DNA of 64,000 nt from M2408 sp046303515. Lineage in GTDB: Bacteria; Bacteroidota; Bacteroidia; Flavobacteriales_D; Crocinitomicaceae. Shown one piece after another: positions 45,616-53,215 of the stretch. The notes under the pieces are model-generated. The model made no database searches. It worked only from the letters and a program-made list of their open reading frames with translations, and was not told where the DNA came from. The stretch is taken from positions 1-64,000 of the forward strand of contig JBKCGI010000088.1 of NCBI GenBank assembly GCA_046303515.1, read 5' to 3'. Both the position numbers and the translations under genes were made by a program. How positions within the stretch are numbered: position 1 is the stretch's first letter; each line of letters opens with the position of its first letter.

Positions 45616-46599
45616 GTGGATATTCAAGCATTATTTGAAAGTTTCAAAAGCAAAAAAATCATCGTTTTAGGTGATGTAATGTTAGATGCTTATATTCTAG
45701 GTAATGTTACACGAATCAGTCCTGAAGCGCCGGTTCCGATTGTCAATTTAAATGAAACGGATGATCGATTAGGTGGAGCTGCAAATGTTGCTTTAAATTT
45801 GGTTTCACTTGGAGCAAAAGCCTTTATTTGTTCTGTGATCGGTAAGGATGTTGAAGGAAATAAGCTAAAAGATTTATTAGAAGAAAACAAAATTGATGCT
45901 GCGGCGCTTGTTCAAAGTGAAACACGTAAAACAACTGTCAAAACAAGAATTATTGGCAATAAGCAACAACTTTTAAGAATCGATTCTGAACAAACAAATG
46001 ATATTTCTGTTTTAGAAGAAGAGGCTTTGTTCGAACAAATTGAAGGATTGGTGAAAAACGGTATTGATGCCTTAATTTTTGAAGATTACAATAAAGGTAC
46101 TTTAACTGAATCACTAATTCAAAAAGTGATTGCATTGTGCCAAAAAAACAATATAAAAACGACAGTTGACCCAAAGAAAAAGAACTTTTTTGCTTATCAA
46201 GGAGTTAGCCTTTTTAAACCAAATTTGAAAGAATTGAAGGAAGGTTTAGATGTGCAATTTTCAATGAAAGATAAACAAGCCTTTTTTGATGCAGTTGATT
46301 TGTTGCGCACAAAATTAAAACAAGAAATAACATTTATCACTTTGTCAGAGCATGGCGTTTTTATAAAAGATGATAATTCGCAAGATCTTGTTCCAGCCCA
46401 CGTTAGGAACATAGCTGATGTAAGTGGTGCAGGAGACACTGTAATTAGCCTAGCTACTTTGTGTTTGAGTGCTGATTTAGAAATTAAAGATATTGCAGAA
46501 ATATCAAACCTTGCTGGTGGATTGGTGTGTGAAAAATCTGGTGTGGTGAGTATTGACAAAGACGAATTGATGCAGGAAATGCAAATGATATACAAATAA
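45616..46599 (+). CDS. rfaE1: D-glycero-beta-D-manno-heptose-7-phosphate kinase (RfaE domain I)
   Basis: A 327-aa PfkB-family sugar kinase. IIVLGDVMLDAYILGNVTRISPEAPVP near the N-terminus is the RfaE/HldE kinase signature, RLGGAANVALN is the sugar-binding loop, and the catalytic Asp274 lies in SGAGDT. It phosphorylates heptose-7-phosphate in ADP-heptose synthesis for LPS core. The adenylyltransferase domain is absent, so that step must be encoded elsewhere. The start is GTG, with an in-frame stop six codons upstream. The gene abuts a repeat, so its native leader may have been replaced. It sits 1 nt before the methyltransferase gene. Confidence 0.85.
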   Translation: MDIQALFESFKSKKIIVLGDVMLDAYILGNVTRISPEAPVPIVNLNETDDRLGGAANVALNLVSLGAKAFICSVIGKDVEGNKLKDLLEENKIDAAALVQSETRKTTVKTRIIGNKQQLLRIDSEQTNDISVLEEEALFEQIEGLVKNGIDALIFEDYNKGTLTESLIQKVIALCQKNNIKTTVDPKKKNFFAYQGVSLFKPNLKELKEGLDVQFSMKDKQAFFDAVDLLRTKLKQEITFITLSEHGVFIKDDNSQDLVPAHVRNIADVSGAGDTVISLATLCLSADLEIKDIAEISNLAGGLVCEKSGVVSIDKDELMQEMQMIYK

Positions 46600-46600
46600 A

Positions 46601-47335
46601 ATGAGCGAAAAAAAAGTAGTTAAGCCTTACGGTAATGTTGATAAAAGTAAGAAAGAAGAAGTAGCTGAAATGTTCAACAATATCTCAGCTAAATACGATT
46701 TCTTGAATCACTTTTTGTCGCTTGGAATAGATAAATTGTGGCGTAAAAAAGCTGTCAAAATGTTGGCTGAAATAAAACCAAAACGCATTTTAGATATCGC
46801 TACAGGAACAGGAGATTTTGCCATCGAATCCTTGAAATTGAATCCAGAAGAAATTGTTGGTATGGACATTTCTGAAGGAATGTTGTCCATGGGAAGAGAG
46901 AAAATGGTGAAACGTAAAGTGGATCACATTATATCTATGCGTTTGGGAGATTCTGAAAATTTACCTTTTGAAGATAATTATTTTGATGCTCTTACTGTTG
47001 GTTTTGGCGTTCGTAATTTTGAAAATTTAGAAAAAGGTTTAGCAGAAATGTTGCGCGTTGTGCGTCCTGGAGGAAAATTATTGATTTTAGAATTTTCAAA
47101 ACCAAAGAAATTTCCAGTAAAACAATATTACGCGTTTCATTCCAAATACATTATCCCATTTTTTGGTAAACGTATTTCAAAAGATGAAAAAGCCTATGCC
47201 TATTTACCAGAATCTGTTGCAGCTTTTCCAGAAGGTCAAAACTTTGAAAATATTCTAAAATCTTTGGGATACAAAAATGTGAATTCTACCTTGGTTTCAG
47301 GTGGAATTGCAACAATTTACGCTGGAACAAAATAA
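46601..47335 (+). CDS. menG: Demethylmenaquinone methyltransferase (UbiE/MenG)
   Basis: A 244-aa SAM methyltransferase that performs the last step of menaquinone synthesis. Diagnostic segments: NNISAKYDFLNHFLSLGIDKLWRKKAV, the SAM loop LDIATGTGDFAIE, GLSxGM-type MDISEGMLSMGREK, LPFEDNYFDALTVGFGVRNFE and the C-terminal GGIATIYAGTK. Menaquinone is the expected quinone in this phylum. Genes for UbiE and PorT are commonly neighbours in Bacteroidota, and here porT follows after 26 nt. Confidence 0.95.
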   Translation: MSEKKVVKPYGNVDKSKKEEVAEMFNNISAKYDFLNHFLSLGIDKLWRKKAVKMLAEIKPKRILDIATGTGDFAIESLKLNPEEIVGMDISEGMLSMGREKMVKRKVDHIISMRLGDSENLPFEDNYFDALTVGFGVRNFENLEKGLAEMLRVVRPGGKLLILEFSKPKKFPVKQYYAFHSKYIIPFFGKRISKDEKAYAYLPESVAAFPEGQNFENILKSLGYKNVNSTLVSGGIATIYAGTK

Positions 47336-47361
47336 TACAACTCTTTAAGCGTTAAGGCTAC

Positions 47362-48090
47362 ATGAAGTATTTCGGAAAATATCTTGTTTTAATCGTTTTC
47401 GTTTCCATTGCAAGCAGTTTATTTGCACAGAAAGTTAAGCAAAAAAATTACCGAAAATTTGACGATCAATTGATTCATTTTGGCTTCATGTTGGGAGGGA
47501 ATACAGCTGATTTTTACACACTTCCCGTATCAAATGCCTTTGAAAAATATGGAATTACAAGCATTGAAAACGACGCCCAACCTGGTGGACAATTAGGAGT
47601 TGTAACCTCCATGAAACTCGGAACTCCTGTTTTACGTTTGCGTTTTATACCTTCACTTTCTTTTCAAGAACGTGTTTTAAGGTATTATACTTTGCCTACA
47701 GATCCAACAAAAACGAAAGACGATATGAATGAGGAACGCGTCAATTCAACTAATCTGGATTTTCCCTTGATGTTGCAATTCAGAACCCTACGCTATAATA
47801 ATTTTGCCATGTATGTTTTGGGAGGCGCACAATATACCTACGATTTGCAATCTAGTGAAAAATCAAATCAGTCTTTTACAGATCCATTTGTAAAAATTAA
47901 AGCAGCTGATTGGCAAGGGCAAGTTGGATTGGGTGTCGAATTTTTTGCAGTATATTTTAAAATGGGACTTGAAATCAAATATTCCCAAGGTTTTCACAAT
48001 GCCTTAATTAATGATTTCACTCCAGTTTCTTTACCTTTAGATCAATTGAGAAATAAGGTTTGGAGTTTTTCAATTATTTTCGAAGGATAA
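47362..48090 (+). CDS. porT: PorT-family type IX secretion outer-membrane protein, copy 1
   Basis: A 242-aa outer-membrane beta-barrel with a signal peptide (about 1-22). The body shows the PorT/SprT start (NYRKFDDQLIHFGFMLGGNTADF), the central NLDFPLMLQFRTLRYNNF segment and the end KMGLEIKYSQGF...LRNKVWSFSIIFEG. PorT is required for T9SS function. Its position right behind menG is the usual Bacteroidota synteny and argues that this is the ancestral copy. A second copy lies 53 nt downstream. Confidence 0.9.
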   Translation: MKYFGKYLVLIVFVSIASSLFAQKVKQKNYRKFDDQLIHFGFMLGGNTADFYTLPVSNAFEKYGITSIENDAQPGGQLGVVTSMKLGTPVLRLRFIPSLSFQERVLRYYTLPTDPTKTKDDMNEERVNSTNLDFPLMLQFRTLRYNNFAMYVLGGAQYTYDLQSSEKSNQSFTDPFVKIKAADWQGQVGLGVEFFAVYFKMGLEIKYSQGFHNALINDFTPVSLPLDQLRNKVWSFSIIFEG

Positions 48091-48100
48091 TTCAATTTTT

Positions 48101-48142
48101 AACCTATAATATACTATTTTGATGAGGTAGACGTTATAGGTT
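48101..48142 (+). other. Inverted repeat before the second porT copy
   Basis: AACCTATAA (48101-48109) and TTATAGGTT (48134-48142) form a perfect 9-bp stem with a 24-nt loop. The right arm ends one base before the second porT start codon, so it could limit ribosome access. Confidence 0.5.
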
Positions 48143-48143
48143 T

Positions 48144-48872
48144 ATGAATCAAAGACTTAGATTTATTTCTCTGCTTATTTTAAGTTTTCAAGCAAGCCTT
48201 TTGTTTGGACAAAAAATAAAACAAAAGAATTACCGCAAATTTGATGAGCAACTTTTTCATTTTGGTGCTATTTTAGGTGGAAATACAGCAGATTTTTATA
48301 TGTTGCCAGTTGCCAATGCTTTCGAAAAATATGGTGTAACATCAATTGAGAACCATAGTCAACCTGGTGGACAAATTGGACCGCTTGTAAATATGAAGTT
48401 GGGAACGCCCTTGTTACATTTGAGATTTAGTCCATTAATTTCCTTTCAAGAGAGGGTCTTGAAGTATTATACATTATCTTCAGATCCAGCAAAAACGAAA
48501 GACGATATGAATGAGGAACGCGTCAATTCCACAAACCTAGATTTCCCTTTGACCTTGCAATTCAGAACCTTGCGCTATAATAATTTTGACATGTATGTAT
48601 TGGGAGGTATGCAATACTCCTACGATATGCAATCTACTGAAAAATCAAACCAATCTTTCGCCGATCCATTTGTAAAAATCAAAGCTGCTGATTGGCAAGG
48701 TCAAGTTGGAGTGGGTGTGGAATTCTTTGCTGTCTATTTCAAAATGGGACTTGAAATCAAATATTCCCAAGGTTTTCACAATGCACTAATTAATGATTTC
48801 ACTCCTGTATCTTTGCCTCTAGACCAATTGCGAAATAAAGTTTGGAGTTTTTCAATAATTTTTGAAGGATAA
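48144..48872 (+). CDS. PorT-family outer-membrane protein, tandem copy 2
   Basis: A 242-aa paralogue of the preceding gene, exactly the same length. The last about 80 residues are identical except for a few positions (SEKSNQSFTDPF versus TEKSNQSFADPF, then an almost unchanged stretch to the stop). The signal peptide and the first third have diverged. Long nucleotide identity in the 3' half indicates recent duplication or gene conversion. It is intact, so both copies may be functional. Confidence 0.9.
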   Translation: MNQRLRFISLLILSFQASLLFGQKIKQKNYRKFDEQLFHFGAILGGNTADFYMLPVANAFEKYGVTSIENHSQPGGQIGPLVNMKLGTPLLHLRFSPLISFQERVLKYYTLSSDPAKTKDDMNEERVNSTNLDFPLTLQFRTLRYNNFDMYVLGGMQYSYDMQSTEKSNQSFADPFVKIKAADWQGQVGVGVEFFAVYFKMGLEIKYSQGFHNALINDFTPVSLPLDQLRNKVWSFSIIFEG

Positions 48873-48933
48873 TTTGAGTCTTTACATAAAGTCCTATTTC
48901 TTTTTGTTGACTTCATAATATCATTTTTATAAT

Positions 48934-48941
48934 TATTTTTG
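48934..48941 (+). promoter_or_regulatory. -7 promoter box of the DUF4293 gene
   Basis: TATTTTTG, an exact TAnnTTTG match, lies 12 nt before the ATG. A TTG at 48907-48909 is 24 nt upstream, slightly long for the -33 element. Confidence 0.5.
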
Positions 48942-48953
48942 TAGAAAAAAATC

Positions 48954-49430
48954 ATGATTCAACGTATTCAAACTTTATATTTATTGATTAGTGTAATTTG
49001 TCTTGGAATAGTTAGTGCAGGAATAAGTCTTTTCAGTATATCTCACAAGGTTTATCAAGGTGAAATCAATTCTTTTGGACGCACAGTTTTAGAATCAAAT
49101 GGAAAATTACACAAATTTGAAAGTTTCCCCCTTTTTATTTTAAGTATTTTGACTGCCCTGTTGACCATTGCAATTATTTTTAATTATAAAAAATTAAAAA
49201 CACAATTAAGTTTAACTAAAATCTTAATTGTTTTATACTTAATTAATATTGCCATTTACCCTGTTTATTATTGGCATATCATAAAACCAATTGATACAGT
49301 TGTGGATGCAACACAAACTCCAACTCTTGGATTTTATATTTTAGTCGCTGGTTTCCCTTTTTTAATAATGGCATTTTTAGGAATTAAAAAGGACAAAAAC
49401 CTACTAGATTCCTTGAATCGTTTACGTTAA
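48954..49430 (+). CDS. DUF4293 family membrane protein
   Basis: A 158-aa integral membrane protein with four transmembrane helices (about 7-27, 55-77, 84-104 and 124-145). The start MIQRIQTLYLLISVI is highly typical of DUF4293 proteins of Bacteroidota, whose function is unknown. Own promoter and a short UTR. The asnS promoter lies in the following spacer. Confidence 0.85.
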   Translation: MIQRIQTLYLLISVICLGIVSAGISLFSISHKVYQGEINSFGRTVLESNGKLHKFESFPLFILSILTALLTIAIIFNYKKLKTQLSLTKILIVLYLINIAIYPVYYWHIIKPIDTVVDATQTPTLGFYILVAGFPFLIMAFLGIKKDKNLLDSLNRLR

Positions 49431-49455
49431 GTAGACACTATAAATTAGAAATCAT

Positions 49456-49463
49456 TATCTTTG
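49456..49463 (+). promoter_or_regulatory. -7 promoter box of asnS
   Basis: TATCTTTG, an exact TAnnTTTG match, 57 nt before the asnS start. Transcription would start just before the palindrome at 49471, which would place that palindrome at the 5' end of the mRNA. Confidence 0.5.
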
Positions 49464-49470
49464 TTGTCCA

Positions 49471-49496
49471 TTCCGATAGCTATCGGAACTTTTTTC
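49471..49496 (+). repeat. Perfect 18-bp palindrome plus T run in the asnS 5' region
   Basis: TTCCGATAGCTATCGGAA is followed by CT and six T residues, so it has terminator shape. It sits between the predicted asnS promoter and its start codon. The same GATAGCTATC core is, from memory, a recurrent palindrome in Bacteroidota. It could be a terminator of DUF4293, an attenuator of asnS, or a dispersed repeat. Confidence 0.6.
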
Positions 49497-49520
49497 TGGA
49501 CTAGAAAATTATACATACAC

Positions 49521-50969
49521 ATGAAAAGAATTAAAATTGCTGACATTTTATCAAACTCCAAGGTAGGAGATCAATTAGTAGTAAAAGGATGGGTCCGTGC
49601 TTTCAGAAGCAATCGTTTTATCCAAATTAATGATGGTTCGACAATCAATAATATACAAGCTGTTGTTGACTTTGAGAATTTTGATGAGGCAATTTTGAAA
49701 AAAATCACAACAGGTGCTGCGGTAGGTTTGACAGGTGTTTTGGTTGAATCTCAAGGAGCTGGACAAGCGATTGAATTACAAGTTTCTGAAATTGAAATCA
49801 TTGGTGAAGCAAATCCAGATGATGTACAAAAAACGGTGATGCAACCTAAAAAACACAGTTTGGAGTTTTTGCGTGAACAAGCACATTTGCGTTTCAGAAC
49901 AAATGTTTTTGGAGCAGTTTTCAGAATCCGTCACGGGGTTTCTTTTGCGATTCATAAATTTTTCAACGATAAAGGGTTTTACTATTTACATACGCCAATT
50001 ATTACTGGTTCAGATGCTGAAGGAGCGGGTGAAATGTTTCACGTTTCAACTTTAGATGCGCAAAATCCTCCTTTGGTTGATGGAAAAGTTGATTTCTCTG
50101 AAGATTTCTTTGGAAAACAAGTAAACTTAACGGTTTCTGGTCAATTGGAAGCAGAATTAGGTGCTTTGGCCTTAGGTCAAGTGTATACTTTCGGACCAAC
50201 TTTTAGAGCTGAAAACTCCAATACTTCTCGTCATTTGGCTGAATTTTGGATGATTGAACCAGAGGTTGCTTTCAACGACATCAACGATAATATGGATTTG
50301 GCAGAGGAAATGTTGAAATACATTTGTCAATACATCATGGATAATTTTGCAGACGATTTGAAATTTTTATCTGAGCGTGAAGTTCAAGAGCAAGCTTCAA
50401 AACCTGCAAATGAACGTAACGAAATGACTTTGATTGAGAAGTTAAACTTTGTTGTTGCAAACGATTTCAAACGCATTACATATACCGAAGCGATTGATGT
50501 TTTGGTCAATTCAAATCATTACAAAAAGAAAAAATTCAAATACGACGTGGAATGGGGCACAGATTTACAATCCGAGCACGAGCGTTATTTGGTGGAAAAA
50601 GAATTCAAACGCCCAGTAATTATTGTGGATTACCCAGCTTCTTTCAAAGCTTTCTACATGCGTAAAAACGAAAATTGCGCAGAAGGAAAACAAACTGTGG
50701 CAGCGATGGATATCCTTTTTCCAGGAATTGGTGAAATGGTTGGAGGTTCGCAACGTGAAGAACGTTTGGACGTACTAAAAGAAAAAATGGCCGCTTTCAA
50801 CATTCCAGAAGAAGAATTGTGGTGGTATTTAGAAACTCGTAAATTTGGTACGGTGCCTCATGCCGGTTTCGGTTTAGGTTTTGAGCGAATGGTGATGTTT
50901 GTAACAGGTATGTCTAACATTCGTGATGTGATTCCTTTCCCGAGAACGCCTAAGAATGCGGAGTTTTAA
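49521..50969 (+). CDS. asnS: Asparagine-tRNA ligase
   Basis: A 482-aa class IIb aminoacyl-tRNA synthetase. The N-terminal OB-fold anticodon-binding domain (VVKGWVRAFRSNRFIQINDGS) is followed by motif 2 (FRAENSNTSRHLAEFWMIEPE) and motif 3 (GFGLGFERMVMFVTGMSNIRDVIPFPR). ATG 49521 gives the standard N-terminus; an upstream in-frame ATG-like extension crosses the palindrome and is rejected. A HEPN/MNT gene pair follows 10 nt downstream. Confidence 0.96.
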   Translation: MKRIKIADILSNSKVGDQLVVKGWVRAFRSNRFIQINDGSTINNIQAVVDFENFDEAILKKITTGAAVGLTGVLVESQGAGQAIELQVSEIEIIGEANPDDVQKTVMQPKKHSLEFLREQAHLRFRTNVFGAVFRIRHGVSFAIHKFFNDKGFYYLHTPIITGSDAEGAGEMFHVSTLDAQNPPLVDGKVDFSEDFFGKQVNLTVSGQLEAELGALALGQVYTFGPTFRAENSNTSRHLAEFWMIEPEVAFNDINDNMDLAEEMLKYICQYIMDNFADDLKFLSEREVQEQASKPANERNEMTLIEKLNFVVANDFKRITYTEAIDVLVNSNHYKKKKFKYDVEWGTDLQSEHERYLVEKEFKRPVIIVDYPASFKAFYMRKNENCAEGKQTVAAMDILFPGIGEMVGGSQREERLDVLKEKMAAFNIPEEELWWYLETRKFGTVPHAGFGLGFERMVMFVTGMSNIRDVIPFPRTPKNAEF

Positions 50970-50979
50970 AAAATAATTT

Positions 50980-51390
50980 ATGGAAAATTCAGATATCCGC
51001 TGGGAACAACGCTTTTCAAATTTCAAGAAGGCTTTTGCGCAACTAGAGCGATTTATTGCTGAAAAGGAATTAAATGAAATGGAGGAGCAAGGCTTAATTA
51101 AAGCATTTGAATACACCTATGAATTAAGCTGGAAAACATTACAAGATTTATTGAAAGACAAAGGTTACCAAGATATTCTTGGGCCAAAACCTGTCGTGGA
51201 ACAAGCTTTTCAAGATGCTTATATTGTGGATGGTACTGCCTGGATGCAAATGCATAAAAGCAGAAATTTGACCAGCCACACATATGATGAGGAAACTGCT
51301 GATGAAATTATAGAAAAAATTAGATCTGTGTATTTTGATTTATTTCACAAATTAAAGATCCGTTTAGAGCAAGAACAATCTGGCAAATAA
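50980..51390 (+). CDS. HEPN-domain protein (HI0074-type nucleotidyltransferase partner)
   Basis: A 136-aa helical protein matching the HI0074 nucleotidyltransferase substrate-binding family: FKKAFAQLERFIAE, ALIKAFEYTYELSWKTLQDLL-like core (here GLIKAFEYTYELSWKTLQDLLKDKGY) and KSRNLTSHTYDEETAD. The HEPN RxxxxH motif is intact (R-N-L-T-S-H), so ribonuclease activity is possible. It precedes the MNT gene by 12 nt, the classical HEPN/MNT order. In characterised pairs HEPN is an RNase toxin and MNT an antitoxin that modifies it. Confidence 0.88.
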   Translation: MENSDIRWEQRFSNFKKAFAQLERFIAEKELNEMEEQGLIKAFEYTYELSWKTLQDLLKDKGYQDILGPKPVVEQAFQDAYIVDGTAWMQMHKSRNLTSHTYDEETADEIIEKIRSVYFDLFHKLKIRLEQEQSGK

Positions 51391-51402
51391 AATACATTTT
51401 TA

Positions 51403-51714
51403 ATGAACGAAGATTCTAAATATGGTTTATCTGATGCTGACTTAACACGTATAATTTCGGTCTGCAAAGCCAATTCAAAAATCGATAAGGCAATTCTTTT
51501 CGGTTCACGTGCTAAAGGTAATTATCAAACCGGGTCAGATATCGACATTGCCTTGATTGGTGCAAATTTGAAATTAGATGATGTTTTAAATTTATCCATT
51601 GAGCTAGATAACTTAGATTTAGCTTATAAATTTGATTTGCTTATTTTTGATAGAATCAAAGAAGAAAAATTAATAGAACACATTGAACGAGTTGGGGTGG
51701 ATTTATTTTCCTAA
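51403..51714 (+). CDS. MNT-type minimal nucleotidyltransferase
   Basis: A 103-aa protein with the pol-beta-like motif ILFGSRAKGNYQTGSDIDIAL (GSx10DxD type) and a third acidic residue in FDLLIFDRI. This is the minimal nucleotidyltransferase (HI0073-type). Directly downstream of the HEPN gene; the pair is a likely toxin-antitoxin module. In this family the enzyme adds AMP to a HEPN tyrosine; whether it does so here is inferred. Confidence 0.88.
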   Translation: MNEDSKYGLSDADLTRIISVCKANSKIDKAILFGSRAKGNYQTGSDIDIALIGANLKLDDVLNLSIELDNLDLAYKFDLLIFDRIKEEKLIEHIERVGVDLFS

Positions 51715-51739
51715 AACTCCAAAATAAAGTATTTTTAAT

Positions 51740-52969
51740 TCAATCGGTTTTAGCTTTCTTTTCCTTCTTCGATTTAAAAAAGTTGTTGCCATCCATGTCA
51801 AATCGCAGTGAAAAATTAACGCAATAGGTCTGTTTTAAGGTGCTATTTTTAGTTACTGGGAACAATTGCGCCACGTCAAGTCTAAAAATTTTGTAGCCAA
51901 AACCTAAGCCTAATGTTACCAATTTTCGATTTCCTTTTGTATAGTGTTCATAAAAATAACCTGCTCGAATTGCTCCGAAATACTTTTTATCTTGTGTTTG
52001 AAATCTTGCTTCTGTGCCAACTTGATGTATTATTTCTCTCCATTCTTCTATTTTCCCAGTAGGTGCATCGTAAAAACTTTGCAGAATGCCTTGAAAAGTA
52101 TTCACTTCAGGATTAAAACCTGCAACAATTACATTATTTCCTAAAGAATCCTTTTCATAAATTGGAGGACTTGGAACCAAAAGTTTTGACGCTTGATATC
52201 CTAAATCAAGTTCAAAAATGTGATTCGTTTTTTGTTTCCATTGGAAGGTAAATAAAGTCCCAAGTTTTAGTTCTTGTGGAATAAAATCCTTAATTGGTGA
52301 ATCGGAATAACTCACTTTGTTGCCAATGTTTAAAAAAGCAAGTCCTAGGTTCCAATTGACTTTAAAGTTTTTTTTCTGATAAATAGCTTTCCTATAATTG
52401 AATCCGAAACCCATTGCTATAGCTTTTGCGGGATGCGTCTTTACATTTGCTATGGTTGCACCATTAGTTAAATCTGAATGAATATATTTCAAACCACATC
52501 CCAAAGAGAAATTCTTGGAAAATGCATAAGCGTATTTCAAATTCAAAAAATATTCATTTGGATCTTTATGAATCAAATTTCCAACTGAACCTGTAGTTGT
52601 TATCTCACCTAAGGAAAATTGTCTTGCAGAAAACCCAAGGGCGTGTTTGCCAAAATCCTGATAATAAGCGCTTTCAAAGAGTTTAATATCCGGAGCTAAT
52701 CCTTTTAACCAGGGAGAATAATTTAAAACTTGAAAACCCATAACCTTTTTACCGTTAGCAAGTAAGGCTGGGTTTTGATCAAGTCCGTTTTGCATGTAAT
52801 TTTCTGAAGCAACAACACCAACGTAACCTGAGCCCATAGATTGTGCATTGCTAATTATGCTAGCAAAAGGTACTGCAGTTGTAATTGTATTTAATTGATT
52901 TTCTTGCCCCTTTAGTATATTACCAATTAATAATGCTAAAGAAAGAATAATAGATTTTTTAAATCTCAT
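51740..52969 (-). CDS. PorV-like type IX secretion outer-membrane protein
   Basis: A 409-aa outer-membrane barrel with a signal peptide (about 1-21). The order TTAVPFASIISNAQSMGSGYVGVVAS, QNPALLANGKKVMGFQVLNYSPWLKGLAPDIKLFESAYY, and FSARQFSLGEI ... NFSLGCGLKYIHSDL follows PorV (LptO). PorV shuttles T9SS substrates to the PorU sortase. A PorU gene, often adjacent to porV, is not here, so this could be the core PorV or a paralogue. The tail ends in a Lys-rich FFKSKKEKKAK stretch. Confidence 0.82.
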   Translation of the reverse strand: MRFKKSIILSLALLIGNILKGQENQLNTITTAVPFASIISNAQSMGSGYVGVVASENYMQNGLDQNPALLANGKKVMGFQVLNYSPWLKGLAPDIKLFESAYYQDFGKHALGFSARQFSLGEITTTGSVGNLIHKDPNEYFLNLKYAYAFSKNFSLGCGLKYIHSDLTNGATIANVKTHPAKAIAMGFGFNYRKAIYQKKNFKVNWNLGLAFLNIGNKVSYSDSPIKDFIPQELKLGTLFTFQWKQKTNHIFELDLGYQASKLLVPSPPIYEKDSLGNNVIVAGFNPEVNTFQGILQSFYDAPTGKIEEWREIIHQVGTEARFQTQDKKYFGAIRAGYFYEHYTKGNRKLVTLGLGFGYKIFRLDVAQLFPVTKNSTLKQTYCVNFSLRFDMDGNNFFKSKKEKKAKTD

Positions 52970-53086
52970 AATTACTCATTTTCAGGTTTTGTAAATGTAA
53001 TGAAAGTTATCGGATAAAAAAAAATCCTAAGTTATTTTATGCTTTTTGCCTTCGGAAAGTATCAATAAATTAATTTAACCTTCAAA

Positions 53087-53173
53087 ATTAACCTTTATTT
53101 TGATACTAGTAATTTCATTATTAACCCTAATTTTGATATTTTAAATTGATAAAATTAACCCTAATTTTGTAAT
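53087..53173 (+). promoter_or_regulatory. Three 20-bp direct repeats upstream of the DUF4143 ATPase gene
   Basis: Copies at 53087-53106, 53120-53139 and 53154-53173 share ATTAACC(C/T)TAATTTTG; the middle one reads ATTAACCCTAATTTTGATAT. A weaker half copy lies near 53074. Spacing is 33 and 34 bp, about three helical turns, so bound proteins would lie on one face. The last copy covers a TTG suitable as the -33 element. The layout is that of an operator array, possibly bound by the ATPase's own C-terminal winged helix. Confidence 0.7.
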
Positions 53174-53199
53174 ATTCTTTGAAATATTTTATATCTTTG
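53167..53199 (+). promoter_or_regulatory. Promoter of the DUF4143 ATPase gene
   Basis: TTG at 53167-53169 and TATCTTTG at 53192-53199, separated by 22 nt, which fits the -33/-7 spacing range of Flavobacteria. The start codon is 16 nt further. Overlap with the last direct repeat implies repression. Confidence 0.65.
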
Positions 53200-53215
53200 T
53201 AGGAAATATGAAGTG

